In this document: piece by piece, positions 15,066 through 24,277 of the stretch | Layout of the letters: the number at the start of each line of letters is the position of its first letter | Position numbering within the stretch: position 1 is the first letter of the stretch | Source: Candidatus Competibacteraceae bacterium | GTDB lineage: Bacteria; Pseudomonadota; Gammaproteobacteria; Competibacterales; Competibacteraceae | Length of the DNA: 43,102 nt | Direction of reading: 5' to 3' | Assembly (NCBI GenBank): GCA_003989075.1 | Contig: RXIX01000015.1 | Coordinates: 1-43,102, forward strand | Position numbers and translations under genes: made by a program | The notes under the pieces: generated by a model | What the model was told of the DNA's origin: nothing | What the model saw: only the letters and a program-made list of their open reading frames with translations | Databases searched by the model: none

Positions 15066-16619
15066 ATGGAATGGATTGCTGATCCTACGATCTGGATTGG
15101 TCTGGCGACTCTGGTTGTTCTGGAGATCGTGCTGGGCATCGATAACCTGATCTTCATCGCCATTCTCGCGGATAAGCTGCCCCCTGCTGATCGCGACCGG
15201 GCGCGGGTGATCGGGCTGGTGCTGGCGCTGGTCATGCGGCTGGTGCTGCTGGCCAGTCTGTCCTGGCTGGTAACTCTGACTGCGCCGCTGTTTGTCGTGT
15301 TCGGACAGTCCTTTTCCGGCCGCGATCTGATTTTATTCTGTGGTGGCCTGTTTCTGCTGTTCAAGGGCACCATGGAACTGCATGAACGGCTTGAGGGCGG
15401 TGATGAGCATAAGGAAGGCTCGAAGATATACGCTGGTTTCTGGCAGGTCGTGACACAGATCGTGGTATTGGATGCGGTGTTCTCGCTCGATGCGGTAATT
15501 ACCGCGGTGGGCATGGTCGAGCATCTGGCCGTGATGATGGCGGCTGTGATCATCGCCATCGCGCTGATGATCGTGGCCAGCAAGCCCTTGACCCGCTTCG
15601 TCAACGCGCACCGCACGGTGATTATTCTCTGCCTGGGTTTCCTGCTGATGATCGGCTTTAGCCTGGTCGCCGAGGGCTTGGGCTTTGCGATTCCCAAGGG
15701 ATATCTGTACGCGGCGATCGGTTTCTCGGTCCTGATCGAGATGTTCAACCAGTGGGCGCAGTTTAACCGCCGCCGCTTTCTGGCCGGCAAGCGACCGTTG
15801 CGCGAGCGCACCGCCGAGGCGGTATTGCGGCTGCTGGGCGGTCGGGCGGAATCGGCCGAGGTCGGCGAGGATGTGGCAGCCCTGGCGGGTGTGGATCAGC
15901 ATGCAATACAGGCGTTTGATTCCACCGAACGCGCCATGATCCGCAGTGTGCTGACGTTGGGTGAGCGGCTGATTCCGGCGCTGATGACGCCGCGCCCGGA
16001 TATTGTCTGGCTGGATCTGGAATCCAGTCCCGATGAGTTGCGCGAGATTCTGCGCCGGCATGCGTATAGTCGTTATCTGGTGTGCCGGGGTGAGCTGGAC
16101 GAGGTTGAGGGCGTGGTACAGAGCCGTGATCTGCTGGTGCGGGCGCTGGAGGGCGAGCCGCTGGATCTGCACGCGGCGCTGCGCGAGCCGCTGATGGTGC
16201 ATGAGGGGATGAATGCCTTGCAGGTGCTGGAACAGTTGCGTCAGCACCCGATTCCGATGGCGGTGGTAATGGATGAATATGGCGGTGTGGAAGGGATTGT
16301 GACCGCTGCCGATATTCTGGCTTCCATCGCGGGTGAGCTGGTCGATACGGTCGATGCCGAGGTGCCTGAAGTGGTCGAGGAGAGCGAGGGCGTCTGGCTG
16401 CTGGATGGCAGTCTGCCGCTGGATGAGGTACGCGAAGTGATCGCTTGCCAGGATTTTCCGCGCGGCGATTATCACACGCTGGCCGGACTGGTGCTGAATC
16501 AGCTGGGGGAAATCCCCACCGGTGGTGAGCGTTTTGAGCTGGTCGGTTATCAGTTTGAAGTGGCGGGAATGGATGGGCATCGCATTGCTCAGGTGCGCGT
16601 GCAGCGCCAGACGCGATAA
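15066..16619 (+). CDS. TerC-family membrane protein with CBS and CorC/HlyC domains (YoaE/YegH type)
   Basis: This 517-residue inner-membrane protein has three parts. Residues 1-225 form a TerC domain of about seven hydrophobic segments with the signatures [13 protein letters not shown] and [16 protein letters not shown], whose acidic residues resemble metal-coordination sites in the LysE/TerC superfamily. Residues about 285-405 are a CBS pair (LTPRPDI-like region, [10 protein letters not shown], then [20 protein letters not shown]). Residues about 425-515 are a CorC/HlyC transporter-associated domain ([25 protein letters not shown]). The architecture matches E. coli YoaE and YegH. TerC proteins are linked to Mn2+ export or metalation of secreted proteins; the exact substrate here is not known. 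Confidence 0.88.
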   Translation: MEWIADPTIWIGLATLVVLEIVLGIDNLIFIAILADKLPPADRDRARVIGLVLALVMRLVLLASLSWLVTLTAPLFVVFGQSFSGRDLILFCGGLFLLFKGTMELHERLEGGDEHKEGSKIYAGFWQVVTQIVVLDAVFSLDAVITAVGMVEHLAVMMAAVIIAIALMIVASKPLTRFVNAHRTVIILCLGFLLMIGFSLVAEGLGFAIPKGYLYAAIGFSVLIEMFNQWAQFNRRRFLAGKRPLRERTAEAVLRLLGGRAESAEVGEDVAALAGVDQHAIQAFDSTERAMIRSVLTLGERLIPALMTPRPDIVWLDLESSPDELREILRRHAYSRYLVCRGELDEVEGVVQSRDLLVRALEGEPLDLHAALREPLMVHEGMNALQVLEQLRQHPIPMAVVMDEYGGVEGIVTAADILASIAGELVDTVDAEVPEVVEESEGVWLLDGSLPLDEVREVIACQDFPRGDYHTLAGLVLNQLGEIPTGGERFELVGYQFEVAGMDGHRIAQVRVQRQTR

Positions 16620-16655
16620 ACCGGTGCGCGGTCTCATACGGGATAGGCAAACGTG

Positions 16656-17534
16656 ATGAATGTCCACGCCATTCAGCTGCAGTCCGGTAACGCTCACTGG
16701 TACGAAACCCATAGCGCCGGTCCGCTGTTGCACTTTTATCACGCCAATGGTTTTCCCTTTCGTACCTACACTGAATTTGTCACTGAACTGGCGGCCGATT
16801 TTCAGGTGATCGGCCTGGCGCATCGCGCAACCTGGAAAAACATCGGCCTGCCATCATCCAAGACCGGCTGGATGAGCTATGCCGATGATCTGATCGACTT
16901 TCTGGACGCAAGCGGACGTCATCCGGTCATCGGCGTGGGGCATTCACTCGGGGCAATCGGTACTCTGTTGGCCGCTAGCAAACGGCCGGACTTATTCAGG
17001 GCGCTGGTGTTGATTGAACCGATCCTGTTCTCAACTGCATTTCTACTGGCGGCGCGGAGCATGCCCTTCAGGGTCCGCCGCCTGTTTCCCCTCGTCCGCA
17101 AGACGCTGGAACGGCGCGAGCACTGGGAGTCGGTGCAATCCTTTGTTGAATTCCATCGCGGCAAGCGGCTGTTTTCACGCTTGAGCGGCACGGTCCTCGA
17201 CGATTATGGAGCGCATGGTCTGGTGCCTGATCCGGATGGTGGATTGCGTCTGGCATTTCCCAGGATCTGGGAAGCGCATGTCTTCAGCACACCCCCTCAT
17301 GTCTGGGGGCATCTCAAATCCCTGCGCATGCCGGTACTCGGTATCAGGGCGGCGGCGAGTGATTTGATCCCGGCTGCATCGTGGGACAAGTGGCGCCGAC
17401 TGCGCAAACAGGATGAGTGTGTGGTGTTGCCCGGAATCGGGCATATGGCGCCGCTGGAAGCACCCCGGAAAACCGCAGATATCATCCTGAAGTGGTTGCA
17501 TTCCCGGCAACTGACCGGAATCCAGCCTGGCTGA
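16656..17534 (+). CDS. Alpha/beta hydrolase
   Basis: This 292-residue protein (ATG 16656; an adjacent GTG at 16653 is possible) has the alpha/beta-hydrolase fold. HANGFPFRTY supplies the oxyanion region near residue 30. The nucleophile elbow is GVGHSLGA with Ser97, Asp236 lies in RAAASDLIP, and His263 lies in LPGIGHMAPLE, so a full catalytic triad is present. The cap region (about 135-190) is basic and hydrophobic. No signal peptide is visible, so it is probably cytoplasmic. It starts 37 bases after the TerC-type gene and may share its transcript. The substrate cannot be predicted; esterase or lipase-like chemistry is typical of the superfamily. Confidence 0.85.
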   Translation: MNVHAIQLQSGNAHWYETHSAGPLLHFYHANGFPFRTYTEFVTELAADFQVIGLAHRATWKNIGLPSSKTGWMSYADDLIDFLDASGRHPVIGVGHSLGAIGTLLAASKRPDLFRALVLIEPILFSTAFLLAARSMPFRVRRLFPLVRKTLERREHWESVQSFVEFHRGKRLFSRLSGTVLDDYGAHGLVPDPDGGLRLAFPRIWEAHVFSTPPHVWGHLKSLRMPVLGIRAAASDLIPAASWDKWRRLRKQDECVVLPGIGHMAPLEAPRKTADIILKWLHSRQLTGIQPG

Positions 17535-17771
17535 ACCATTCATCTCCAAAGCTTCAATAATTGCGCGAAAAGCCGCGCCCTTCAGACTGAAAAGAATACT
17601 TGCCGCGCACGGGCCACGCGCGTGATCCATACTTAATCGCAACGAGTGTCGTGTTCACGGGGAGCTGAATCTGCCCCATGACAGACATGACGGGCACGAT
17701 CTGGAACCCCTTGCGGTGTGTTTAAGTGTCGCGCCCGCGCCCTGTCGCAGTTGCCTTGAAGGAGGACCGCC

Positions 17772-18812
17772 ATGGCTTTTCGTTTCCTGTATTCCATTTT
17801 CGCCACGACGCCGAGTCAACCGGCCAAATTCGACAAGGCATTGATGCTCAGGGCCATTGAGCGGGCGGTGGATGGCACTGATCTGCGACTGCGGGCGGTG
17901 AGTCACTACCGGCGCCAGTTGTGGCCGGCGGTCGAGAAGACCATCGATTTCGTGGTGAACTTCGTCAATGCTCTGCCGCCGCCGATCGCCGCCGATCGCG
18001 CCGGTTATCTGGCCGATCCACGGCTGCGCGCCCTGTTCGCCTCGCCCGAGAGTCTGCGCGAGGTGCTCAGCTTCAGCGACGGCATGCGCGACTATCTCAA
18101 GCAGGCACCGACGCCGCTGCCGGATAGGCTGTATGCCGCGCTCGGCGCGATCCGGGTGGAAAAGAACGTTCTCGGCATCGAAATGGACGGCGAGATGCTG
18201 CGCCGCGATGTGCCGCAGGTCACGGTCAATTTCTGTGAGCACCGCCTGGTCTGTCTGAGTGATAACGAGCAGGATACCCGCCGCGAGCTGATGCGGCGCG
18301 GCTTTGATTATCTGGTAGGGGTTGCCCTGCAGGCCCTGACCACGAGCCGCGTGCAAAAGACGCAACTGGAACAGCAGCAGCGCCGCCTGTTGCAGCAGAA
18401 GTCGGGCCTGCTGAAAAAGGCACATGTCGGCCTGGACTTCCTCACCGGGAACGGGGGGGAGTCGGTGGATATGAATACCATCGAGCAGCAGTTGCAGGCG
18501 CTGGAAAGCGAACTTGATCAATTGCGCGCCGATTCATCCACGCTCGATCAGTATCTGGCCAAGGTCGTCGCCATCCTGAGCGAGCCGGAACAGTATCTGC
18601 GGCTGGAACCGGTTACCCTGACCCTGGATCACGCCAACACCAAGGTTGCTGCCGGTTCGCCACAGCTGACTAATACGATCTCCTTCAATGAGATCGTATT
18701 GGAAAACGAGCGCCGGATCGCCGCGCTGTTCGTGCATTTTCCCAGTGGGGATCTGTTACCACAACCGGATTTCTTCAAGGAAGCCAACCGGCTGTTGTAC
18801 TCGGTTCGCTAG
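17772..18812 (+). CDS. Uncharacterised coiled-coil protein (346 aa)
   Basis: The gene has a strong ribosome-binding site (AAGGAGG) before ATG 17772. The N-terminal 190 residues are mostly helical with no signal peptide. Residues about 193-290 are rich in Gln, Leu and Glu (RVQKTQLEQQQRRLLQQK and IEQQLQALESELDQLRAD) and should form a coiled coil. The last 50 residues contain NEIVLENERRIAALFVHFPS and end in FFKEANRLLYSVR. It is predicted to be cytoplasmic. I recognise no family. A second uncharacterised gene follows 52 bases later with an equally good ribosome-binding site, and the two may be co-transcribed. The 237 bases before it hold no identifiable element. Confidence 0.75.
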   Translation: MAFRFLYSIFATTPSQPAKFDKALMLRAIERAVDGTDLRLRAVSHYRRQLWPAVEKTIDFVVNFVNALPPPIAADRAGYLADPRLRALFASPESLREVLSFSDGMRDYLKQAPTPLPDRLYAALGAIRVEKNVLGIEMDGEMLRRDVPQVTVNFCEHRLVCLSDNEQDTRRELMRRGFDYLVGVALQALTTSRVQKTQLEQQQRRLLQQKSGLLKKAHVGLDFLTGNGGESVDMNTIEQQLQALESELDQLRADSSTLDQYLAKVVAILSEPEQYLRLEPVTLTLDHANTKVAAGSPQLTNTISFNEIVLENERRIAALFVHFPSGDLLPQPDFFKEANRLLYSVR

Positions 18813-18864
18813 GTGGTGCCGTCGCCAGGCGACGGTTGTTGGGAATAGAAGTGGAGGATTTTCC

Positions 18865-19314
18865 ATGGGCAATAAAGACACATCGAAGACTGATTTGGTC
18901 GCGGTGATCAAGTCGCTGCGGGCTTATCTGCTGGAAAAGGGCCATCGTTTCGAACGCGGTCCGCGCTACGAAAGCCAGAACGCGACGGTGTCCAGCGTGG
19001 CAGCGACGGTGCGGCGCTATGTGGGCCTGGGCTATACCGCCTACATGCAGGTCGGCGACCCACCGGTCTATGCCATGCTCGGGCGGGGCCACCAGGAGGT
19101 GCATATCTTCGAGCCGCAGGATCCACAGGTTCGCGCCTGGCTGGAGGATGATCAGATGGCGCTGAACCATCCGGCAGTGCGCGCCCATCTCCTGCAGGGA
19201 GCTGGCCTGAGCGAGGGTGACGTGCCGCTTGCCCGCACACCACAGGTGTTTCGCGTTACCGAGGTAGACGGCGTATTCATTATCAGCAGCGAGGATGCCT
19301 CACCGCAGCGTTAA
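18865..19314 (+). CDS. Uncharacterised protein (149 aa)
   Basis: ATG 18865 follows GTGGAGG and starts MGNKDTSKTDLVAVIKSL; longer in-frame starts reach into the preceding gene without a ribosome-binding site. The middle is beta-rich and aromatic (VRRYVGLGYTAYMQVGDPP, then VYAMLGRGHQEVHIFEP), followed by helices and a final strand pair (QVFRVTEVDGVFIISSED). There is no signal peptide or membrane segment, so it is probably cytoplasmic. No family is recognised. A 7-bp hairpin (CGGTAGC at 19317 with GCTACCG at 19327) follows the stop directly but has no T-run. Confidence 0.7.
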   Translation: MGNKDTSKTDLVAVIKSLRAYLLEKGHRFERGPRYESQNATVSSVAATVRRYVGLGYTAYMQVGDPPVYAMLGRGHQEVHIFEPQDPQVRAWLEDDQMALNHPAVRAHLLQGAGLSEGDVPLARTPQVFRVTEVDGVFIISSEDASPQR

Positions 19315-19412
19315 GGCGGTAGCGCGGCTACCGGCATCAGGCAGTGGTTTCACCAGGGCAATGCACTGGACTTCCCCGGCATGCATACCGGGGTTTCCCT
19401 CGGAGAATGTCT

Positions 19413-21803
19413 ATGCATGTCGTATCTTGCACGTCCGCGCGCACCGCCCGATTGGTGACGACGCTGGTCAATCTGCTGCTCCTGAGCGTGATCCTGCTGC
19501 CTGGCCATGTCGCCCGCGCCGCCGAGGATCGCTGGCCCCAGGACATCAGAACCCCGGAAGGGCGGGTTGTGATCTATCAGCCCCAACTGGAATCCTTCCA
19601 GGGTGAGAACGTGGCGGTTCGCGCTGCGGTGTCGGTGCAAAAATCCGGCATGAAAGCACCGGTGTTTGGCGTCGTCTGGTTCGACAGCCGCATCAGTACC
19701 GATCGCGAGCGCCGGCTGGTGACATTCCAGGACATCAAGGTCACCCAAGTCAAATTTCCCAATGCCCAGCCCGAGCAGGAGCGCCGCCTTGCCGCACTGC
19801 TGGATCGGGAAATTGCGGGCTGGCCGAAACCGACCCTGGCCCTGGATCGGCTGCTGGCCGAGCTGGCCGAACTGGAAAAGATCAAGACGGGTGGCAGCTT
19901 CAACAACACGCCACCGCGCATCCTCTTTGCCACGGTTCCATCGGTACTGGTGCTCATCGATGGCGCGCCGATCCTGCGCGATGTTCAGGGGTTTCCAGTC
20001 AAGCGGGTGGTGAATACCCCATTTGTGCTGCTGTTCAATCCCGGCGATAGCAGTTATTACCTCACCGGCGATGATCTCTGGTTCACGGCGACCGAGCTTA
20101 CGGCTGCATGGCGGGTGGTGAATGCGCCCCCGGCACCGGTGGTGATGGCCGCGCAACGCATTGCCGAGACCGAAGTGCCGACCAAAGTCCAGGAAACAGC
20201 CCTTAAGTCCGGGAGTGTGCCGCGTATCATGGTCGCCACCGAGCCGACCGAACTGATTGTCGCTGATGGCGCACCCCAGCTCACGCCATTGGAAGGCACC
20301 GACCTGCTCTATCTTAGCAACAGCGGCCGCGACGTATTCCAGGTCATCGGCACGCAGCAGTATTACGTTCTACTGTCCGGGCGCTGGTTCAGCAGTCCGT
20401 CACTGGAAGATGGACCGTGGAGCTACGTTGCTCCCGATCAGCTTCCGGCTGCCTTTTACCGCATCCCACCGGCGTCGACCAAGGGCCATGTACTGGCCTT
20501 CGTGCCCGATACCGTACAGGCGCGTGAAGCGGTGGCCGACGCCCAGATTCCGGTGACCAGCGCCATCGCGCGCGATAAAACCATGCAGGTTCGCTATGAC
20601 GGCGCACCGGAATTTCGGCCCATCGAGGGCAGCACGCTGCAGTACGCGGTCAACACCAGCACACCGGTGATCAAGACCACCGATCAGTACTACGCCGTCG
20701 ATCGGGCGGTGTGGTATCAGTCTGCGCAGGCCGATGGCACTTACCGGGTGGCCACCACAGTACCGGCGGAGATCTACCAGATTCCGCCGAGCAGCCCGGT
20801 GTACAACGTCACCTATGTCCGGGTCTATCAGACCACGCCGGAGGTGGTGTATGTCGGCTATACGCCCGGCTATACCGGCACCTATGTCGTCGGCGGCACG
20901 GTGGTTTATGGTACTGGCTATATTTATCCGCCCTATGTCGCGCCTAGCGTCTACTATCCGGCACCGGTCACCTATGGCTATGCGCCGATCTACGATCCCG
21001 GCTATGGCGCCTGGAACTTCCTGGCGGGCGCTACCTTCGGCTTCATCGCCGGCGCGGCGGCATCGAACTGGTGGGGTGGCTGCGGCTGTTGCGGCTGGCA
21101 TGGTGATGTCAATGTCGACATCAATCGCAACATCAACATCAGCCGTGATTATGTCCAGCATCTGAACCCGGATCGGGCCAATCTGCGCAACGTCAATTTC
21201 AAGCGGCAGGACTTCCAGAATCTGCGCGCTAATCGTCAGGACATGCGCAACAACATCTACAACAATCCCAACTGGTCACAGCAGCTGCAAAATAATCGCC
21301 GCGATCAGCTCAAACAGCGCAACGAGCGGTTGGCTAATAACCAGATGCCGCGCGCCGACCGGGTGCAGGACCGGCAGTCGCGCCTCAGTGGACGGCGCGG
21401 CGACGCGGCACAGCAGCGCCCGCAGCGCCCTGAAACGCGCCGCGAGGCCCGCAGCACCACACCGCAACGCCCGGAAACGCGTCCTGCGCCCACCACTCGG
21501 CCGACCCAGCCGACGCCGCGTGCCAAGCCTGCCGATTTAGGCCGCAACAACGTATTTTCCGACCGCAATGGCAAGGTCTATCGCCGCACCGATCAGGGTT
21601 GGCAGCAGCGCGAGCGCAGCAACTGGTCGCGGCCGGAAACCAATGCCCGGCCACAGAGTGGCTTTGCCAGTCAGCAGCCAAGCCTGGAACGGGATTTCAA
21701 CACACGCGCCCGCGGTGCCGAACGGACGCAGAATTTCCAGCGTTCCAGCGGTGGTTTCGGTGGTCGTGCCAGTGGATTTGGTGGCGGCGGTCGCCGGCGC
21801 TGA
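19413..21803 (+). CDS. Large exported repeat protein with Arg/Asn/Gln-rich tail (796 aa)
   Basis: GGAG at 19402-19405 best fits ATG 19413; ATG 19407 is too close to it. A signal peptide ends near HVARAAED. About residues 30-250 include two alpha/beta stretches. From about 165 to 490 there are three divergent beta units sharing a DGAP..xxxGT..L.Y..N...V....YY.L..G.WF pattern (VLIDGAPIL, LIVADGAPQL, VRYDGAPEF). Next comes a Tyr/Pro/Gly-rich section (VGYTPGYTGTYVVGG, GYAPIYDPGYG) and a hydrophobic Gly/Ala stretch before WWGGCGCCGW. The tail of about 220 residues is rich in Arg, Asn and Gln (VNVDINRNINISRD) and ends GGFGGRASGFGGGGRRR. It is likely periplasmic or cell-surface. Similar proteins are sometimes labelled carbohydrate-binding-like; I cannot confirm any function. 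Confidence 0.75.
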   Translation: MHVVSCTSARTARLVTTLVNLLLLSVILLPGHVARAAEDRWPQDIRTPEGRVVIYQPQLESFQGENVAVRAAVSVQKSGMKAPVFGVVWFDSRISTDRERRLVTFQDIKVTQVKFPNAQPEQERRLAALLDREIAGWPKPTLALDRLLAELAELEKIKTGGSFNNTPPRILFATVPSVLVLIDGAPILRDVQGFPVKRVVNTPFVLLFNPGDSSYYLTGDDLWFTATELTAAWRVVNAPPAPVVMAAQRIAETEVPTKVQETALKSGSVPRIMVATEPTELIVADGAPQLTPLEGTDLLYLSNSGRDVFQVIGTQQYYVLLSGRWFSSPSLEDGPWSYVAPDQLPAAFYRIPPASTKGHVLAFVPDTVQAREAVADAQIPVTSAIARDKTMQVRYDGAPEFRPIEGSTLQYAVNTSTPVIKTTDQYYAVDRAVWYQSAQADGTYRVATTVPAEIYQIPPSSPVYNVTYVRVYQTTPEVVYVGYTPGYTGTYVVGGTVVYGTGYIYPPYVAPSVYYPAPVTYGYAPIYDPGYGAWNFLAGATFGFIAGAAASNWWGGCGCCGWHGDVNVDINRNINISRDYVQHLNPDRANLRNVNFKRQDFQNLRANRQDMRNNIYNNPNWSQQLQNNRRDQLKQRNERLANNQMPRADRVQDRQSRLSGRRGDAAQQRPQRPETRREARSTTPQRPETRPAPTTRPTQPTPRAKPADLGRNNVFSDRNGKVYRRTDQGWQQRERSNWSRPETNARPQSGFASQQPSLERDFNTRARGAERTQNFQRSSGGFGGRASGFGGGGRRR

Positions 21804-21828
21804 ATCGTAAGTCGACGGAGAGTTCTTG

Positions 21829-22527
21829 ATGCCTCAAAAACCAGTATCGCTGACCAGTGTCCGCGCGCCGCGTGCCGCCGCTATCGCGGGTATTATCTTC
21901 TCTATCCTGTTGATGACCAGCTTTATTCTGATCCGGGTGGCAGTGCCGGCCAATCCGCTGGAAGCGGGTGTATGGTTGCAGACCGGCGCCGGCAAAGTGG
22001 TGCTGGCGCTGAATCTGGTGCCGTTTGCCGGCGTGGCGTTTCTCTGGTTTATCGGCGTGCTGCGCGATCGCCTCGGTGAGCGGGAAGATCGCTTTTTTGC
22101 CACGGTTTTCCTCGGCAGCGGCCTGCTGTTTCTGGCCATGCTGTTCATGTCAGCGGCGACGATCGGTGGCCTGATCATCGCTTATTCAGCCGATCCAGCC
22201 GGGGTCACCGGTTCGCCCACCTTCATCTCAGGACGTGCCATTGCCTATGAAATCATGAACATTTACGCGATCAAGATGGCCGGCGTATTCATGATCGTCA
22301 CTTCGACACTGGCACTGCGTACCGGTTTTCTCGACCGCTGGATCGCCTTTTCGGGCTATACGGTAGCCGCACTGCTTCTGCTCAGCAGCCGCTATATTGA
22401 AGGAGTCCTGCTGGTTTTTCCGCTCTGGGTCCTGCTGATCAGCTTTTACATTTTGTTTGATAACAGTCGCCGGCCCGCGCCGGCTTCACTCCCGCACCAC
22501 GACGACCCTTCAGGAATACCGCCATGA
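21829..22527 (+). CDS. Multi-pass membrane protein of unknown function
   Basis: This 232-residue protein starts at ATG 21829, with GGAGAG upstream. It has about six hydrophobic segments: AIAGIIFSILLMTSFILI, VVLALNLVPFAGVAFLWFI, a long one with FLGSGLLFLAMLFMSAATI, KMAGVFMIVTSTLAL, and two near the end (YTVAALLLLSS, VLLVFPLWVLLISFYILF). RDRLGEREDRFF forms a charged loop after the second segment. The stop overlaps the ATG of the polyphosphate kinase gene (ATGA), so the two are translationally coupled. No transporter family was recognised; four-base overlap with a soluble kinase hints at a joint role, which is inference. Confidence 0.75.
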   Translation: MPQKPVSLTSVRAPRAAAIAGIIFSILLMTSFILIRVAVPANPLEAGVWLQTGAGKVVLALNLVPFAGVAFLWFIGVLRDRLGEREDRFFATVFLGSGLLFLAMLFMSAATIGGLIIAYSADPAGVTGSPTFISGRAIAYEIMNIYAIKMAGVFMIVTSTLALRTGFLDRWIAFSGYTVAALLLLSSRYIEGVLLVFPLWVLLISFYILFDNSRRPAPASLPHHDDPSGIPP

Positions 22528-23345
22528 GCAAATCGGGGAAAAAGTCGGACGAAATCCAGACCTCTGCGCCGGAAAAATTCGGAACCAAGGATTACGAGCG
22601 CGAACTGGCTAAGCTGCATGTCGAACTGGTCAAGCTGCAGGAATGGGTGCGCCACAAGGGACTGAAAATCTGCATTGTATTTGAAGGCCGCGACGGCGCT
22701 GGCAAGGGTGGCACCATCAAGGCGCTTACCGAACGGGTCAGTCCGCGCATCTTCCGGGTCGTAGCCCTGCCCGCTCCGACCGAGCGTGAGAAAACGCAGA
22801 TGTACATACAGCGCTATGTGCCGCATTGGCCGGCGGCGGGTGAGGTCGTGATCTTCGATCGTAGTTGGTACAACCGCGCCGGAGTCGAGCGCGTGATGGG
22901 GTTCTGCACCGAGGAGCAGGTCAAGCGCTTCCTGGAAATGGCCCCTGTCGTCGAAAAGGCGATGGTCGATTCCGGCATCATTCTTCTCAAGTACTGGCTG
23001 GAAGTGAGTCCCGACGAACAGACACGCCGTCTCGAAGCGCGCATCGAAGATGGGCGCAAGATCTGGAAGCTGTCGCCGATGGACCTGCAATCCTACAACC
23101 GCTGGTATGACTACTCGCGGGCGCGCGATGCCATGTTTGCTGCGACCGATACGCCCTGGGCACCCTGGTTCGTAGCACGTTCGGACGATAAGAAGCGGGC
23201 GCGCCTGAATATTATTCGCCACCTGCTCAGCCAGATTCATTACGAGGAATTGCCGCGCGAGAATGTCAAGTTGCCCAAGCGCCAAAAAGCCGGCGATTAT
23301 CAGGAACCGAATTATCCGTTTAAATTCATTCCTGAAACCTATTGA
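22524..23345 (+). CDS. ppk2: Polyphosphate kinase 2
   Basis: This 273-residue cytoplasmic P-loop kinase belongs to the PPK2 family, which transfers phosphate between polyphosphate and nucleoside mono- or diphosphates. The Walker A motif FEGRDGAGKGG occupies residues 53-63 (Lys61) and the Walker B-like FDRSWYNRAGVERVMGFC begins at about 111 (Asp112). The lid and C-terminal segments KYWLEVSPDEQ, WKLSPMD and YDYSRARDAMFAATD are typical. The length fits single-domain class I or II PPK2; nucleotide preference cannot be read with certainty. Translation is coupled to the upstream membrane protein gene. A terminator-like hairpin follows the stop. Confidence 0.93.
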   Translation: MSKSGKKSDEIQTSAPEKFGTKDYERELAKLHVELVKLQEWVRHKGLKICIVFEGRDGAGKGGTIKALTERVSPRIFRVVALPAPTEREKTQMYIQRYVPHWPAAGEVVIFDRSWYNRAGVERVMGFCTEEQVKRFLEMAPVVEKAMVDSGIILLKYWLEVSPDEQTRRLEARIEDGRKIWKLSPMDLQSYNRWYDYSRARDAMFAATDTPWAPWFVARSDDKKRARLNIIRHLLSQIHYEELPRENVKLPKRQKAGDYQEPNYPFKFIPETY

Positions 23346-23361
23346 ATCAACAGGCTGCAGT

Positions 23362-23388
23362 GCGCCCAGGTATTTCTTGGGCGCCTTT
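23362..23388 (+). terminator. Terminator-like hairpin after ppk2
   Basis: GCGCCCA (23362-23368) pairs with TGGGCGC (23378-23384) around a nine-base loop, followed by CTTTG. The T-run is short, so termination may be weak. Confidence 0.5.
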
Positions 23389-23428
23389 GATCGTCAATGA
23401 AGCCTATTAGTACAGAAGGAGGTCGCAC

Positions 23429-24259
23429 ATGAAAAGGACGCATCTGTTGTCCATGATGCTGTTTCCGGTCCTGATACTATCCGGTTGCGCCAGTGCGCCA
23501 ACCGAACCATCTGCTCAAGTCACTGCGACACCTGCTCCGGCGGCACCCGTGGCCCGTCCCGAGCCGCAGATAAAACCGCAGCCCCGGGACGTGATAAAGG
23601 AAATGGCAGCCTATCTGCGCACCCTTGATCACTTTACCGTGCGGGTGGAAAGGACCACGGAACTGATTTTGCCCACTGAACAGCACCTGCACGCCGATCA
23701 AAGCATGGTGATCGCCATTCAGAAACCCAACCGTATGCGGGTTGATTTCCAGAATATCAGTGGCGGTCGTCAGTTGTTCTACGATGGCCAGACTTTCTCG
23801 CTCTATACGCCAGAAAAGAATGTTTATGCCAGTGCCGCCGCCGCGCCGACGCTTGACGGCACCCTTGATCTTCTGGCTACGCAATACCGGATTTCGTTGC
23901 CGATTACCGATCTGCTGGTCGCTAATCCCGACAGTCGCCTGGCGCAAAATGTCACCTCGGAACTGTATGTCGGTCGCACTCTGGTACGGGGCGTGGTCTG
24001 TCATCATCTTGCTTTTCAGACACCGGATCTGGATTGGGAATTGTGGATCGAGGAAGGCTCTAAGCCCTTGCCGCGCCGTCTGGCTCTGACGGACAAGAGT
24101 GTGAAGGGTGCACCGCAGATGATGGCTGATCTGAGCGACTGGAATCTTGCACCGCAGTTTTCGGCGAATTTCTTTACCTTCACGCCGCCGCAGAACGCCG
24201 GGAAAATCAAGTTCCTGGAGCAGGTATCGACGGCTCAACGGTCGAAAGCCGCGCAGTAA
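23429..24259 (+). CDS. DUF2092 family lipoprotein
   Basis: AGAAGGAGG precedes ATG 23429. The N-terminus is a lipoprotein signal with lipobox LILSGC and a Pro/Ala-rich linker (residues about 20-50). The rest matches predicted periplasmic DUF2092 proteins: MAAYLRTLDHFTVRVERTTE, then QKPNRMRVDFQN, FYDGQTFSLYTPEKNVYAS, and the C-terminal DLDWELWIEEGSKPLPRRL. The fold resembles LolA/LolB-like lipoprotein-sorting domains, implying a hydrophobic-ligand-binding role in the periplasm; that is inference. It is followed 18 bases later by the Gly/Asn-rich exported protein, a pairing that suggests one transcription unit. Confidence 0.8.
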   Translation: MKRTHLLSMMLFPVLILSGCASAPTEPSAQVTATPAPAAPVARPEPQIKPQPRDVIKEMAAYLRTLDHFTVRVERTTELILPTEQHLHADQSMVIAIQKPNRMRVDFQNISGGRQLFYDGQTFSLYTPEKNVYASAAAAPTLDGTLDLLATQYRISLPITDLLVANPDSRLAQNVTSELYVGRTLVRGVVCHHLAFQTPDLDWELWIEEGSKPLPRRLALTDKSVKGAPQMMADLSDWNLAPQFSANFFTFTPPQNAGKIKFLEQVSTAQRSKAAQ

Positions 24260-24277
24260 TCCTGGGAGGATTTCCCC

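Noticed and set aside
15333-16823. 496-codon minus-strand frame opposite the TerC/CorC gene
   Set aside because: Antisense shadow: the translation is full of Gln/His and lacks any motif, and the plus-strand protein is unambiguous.
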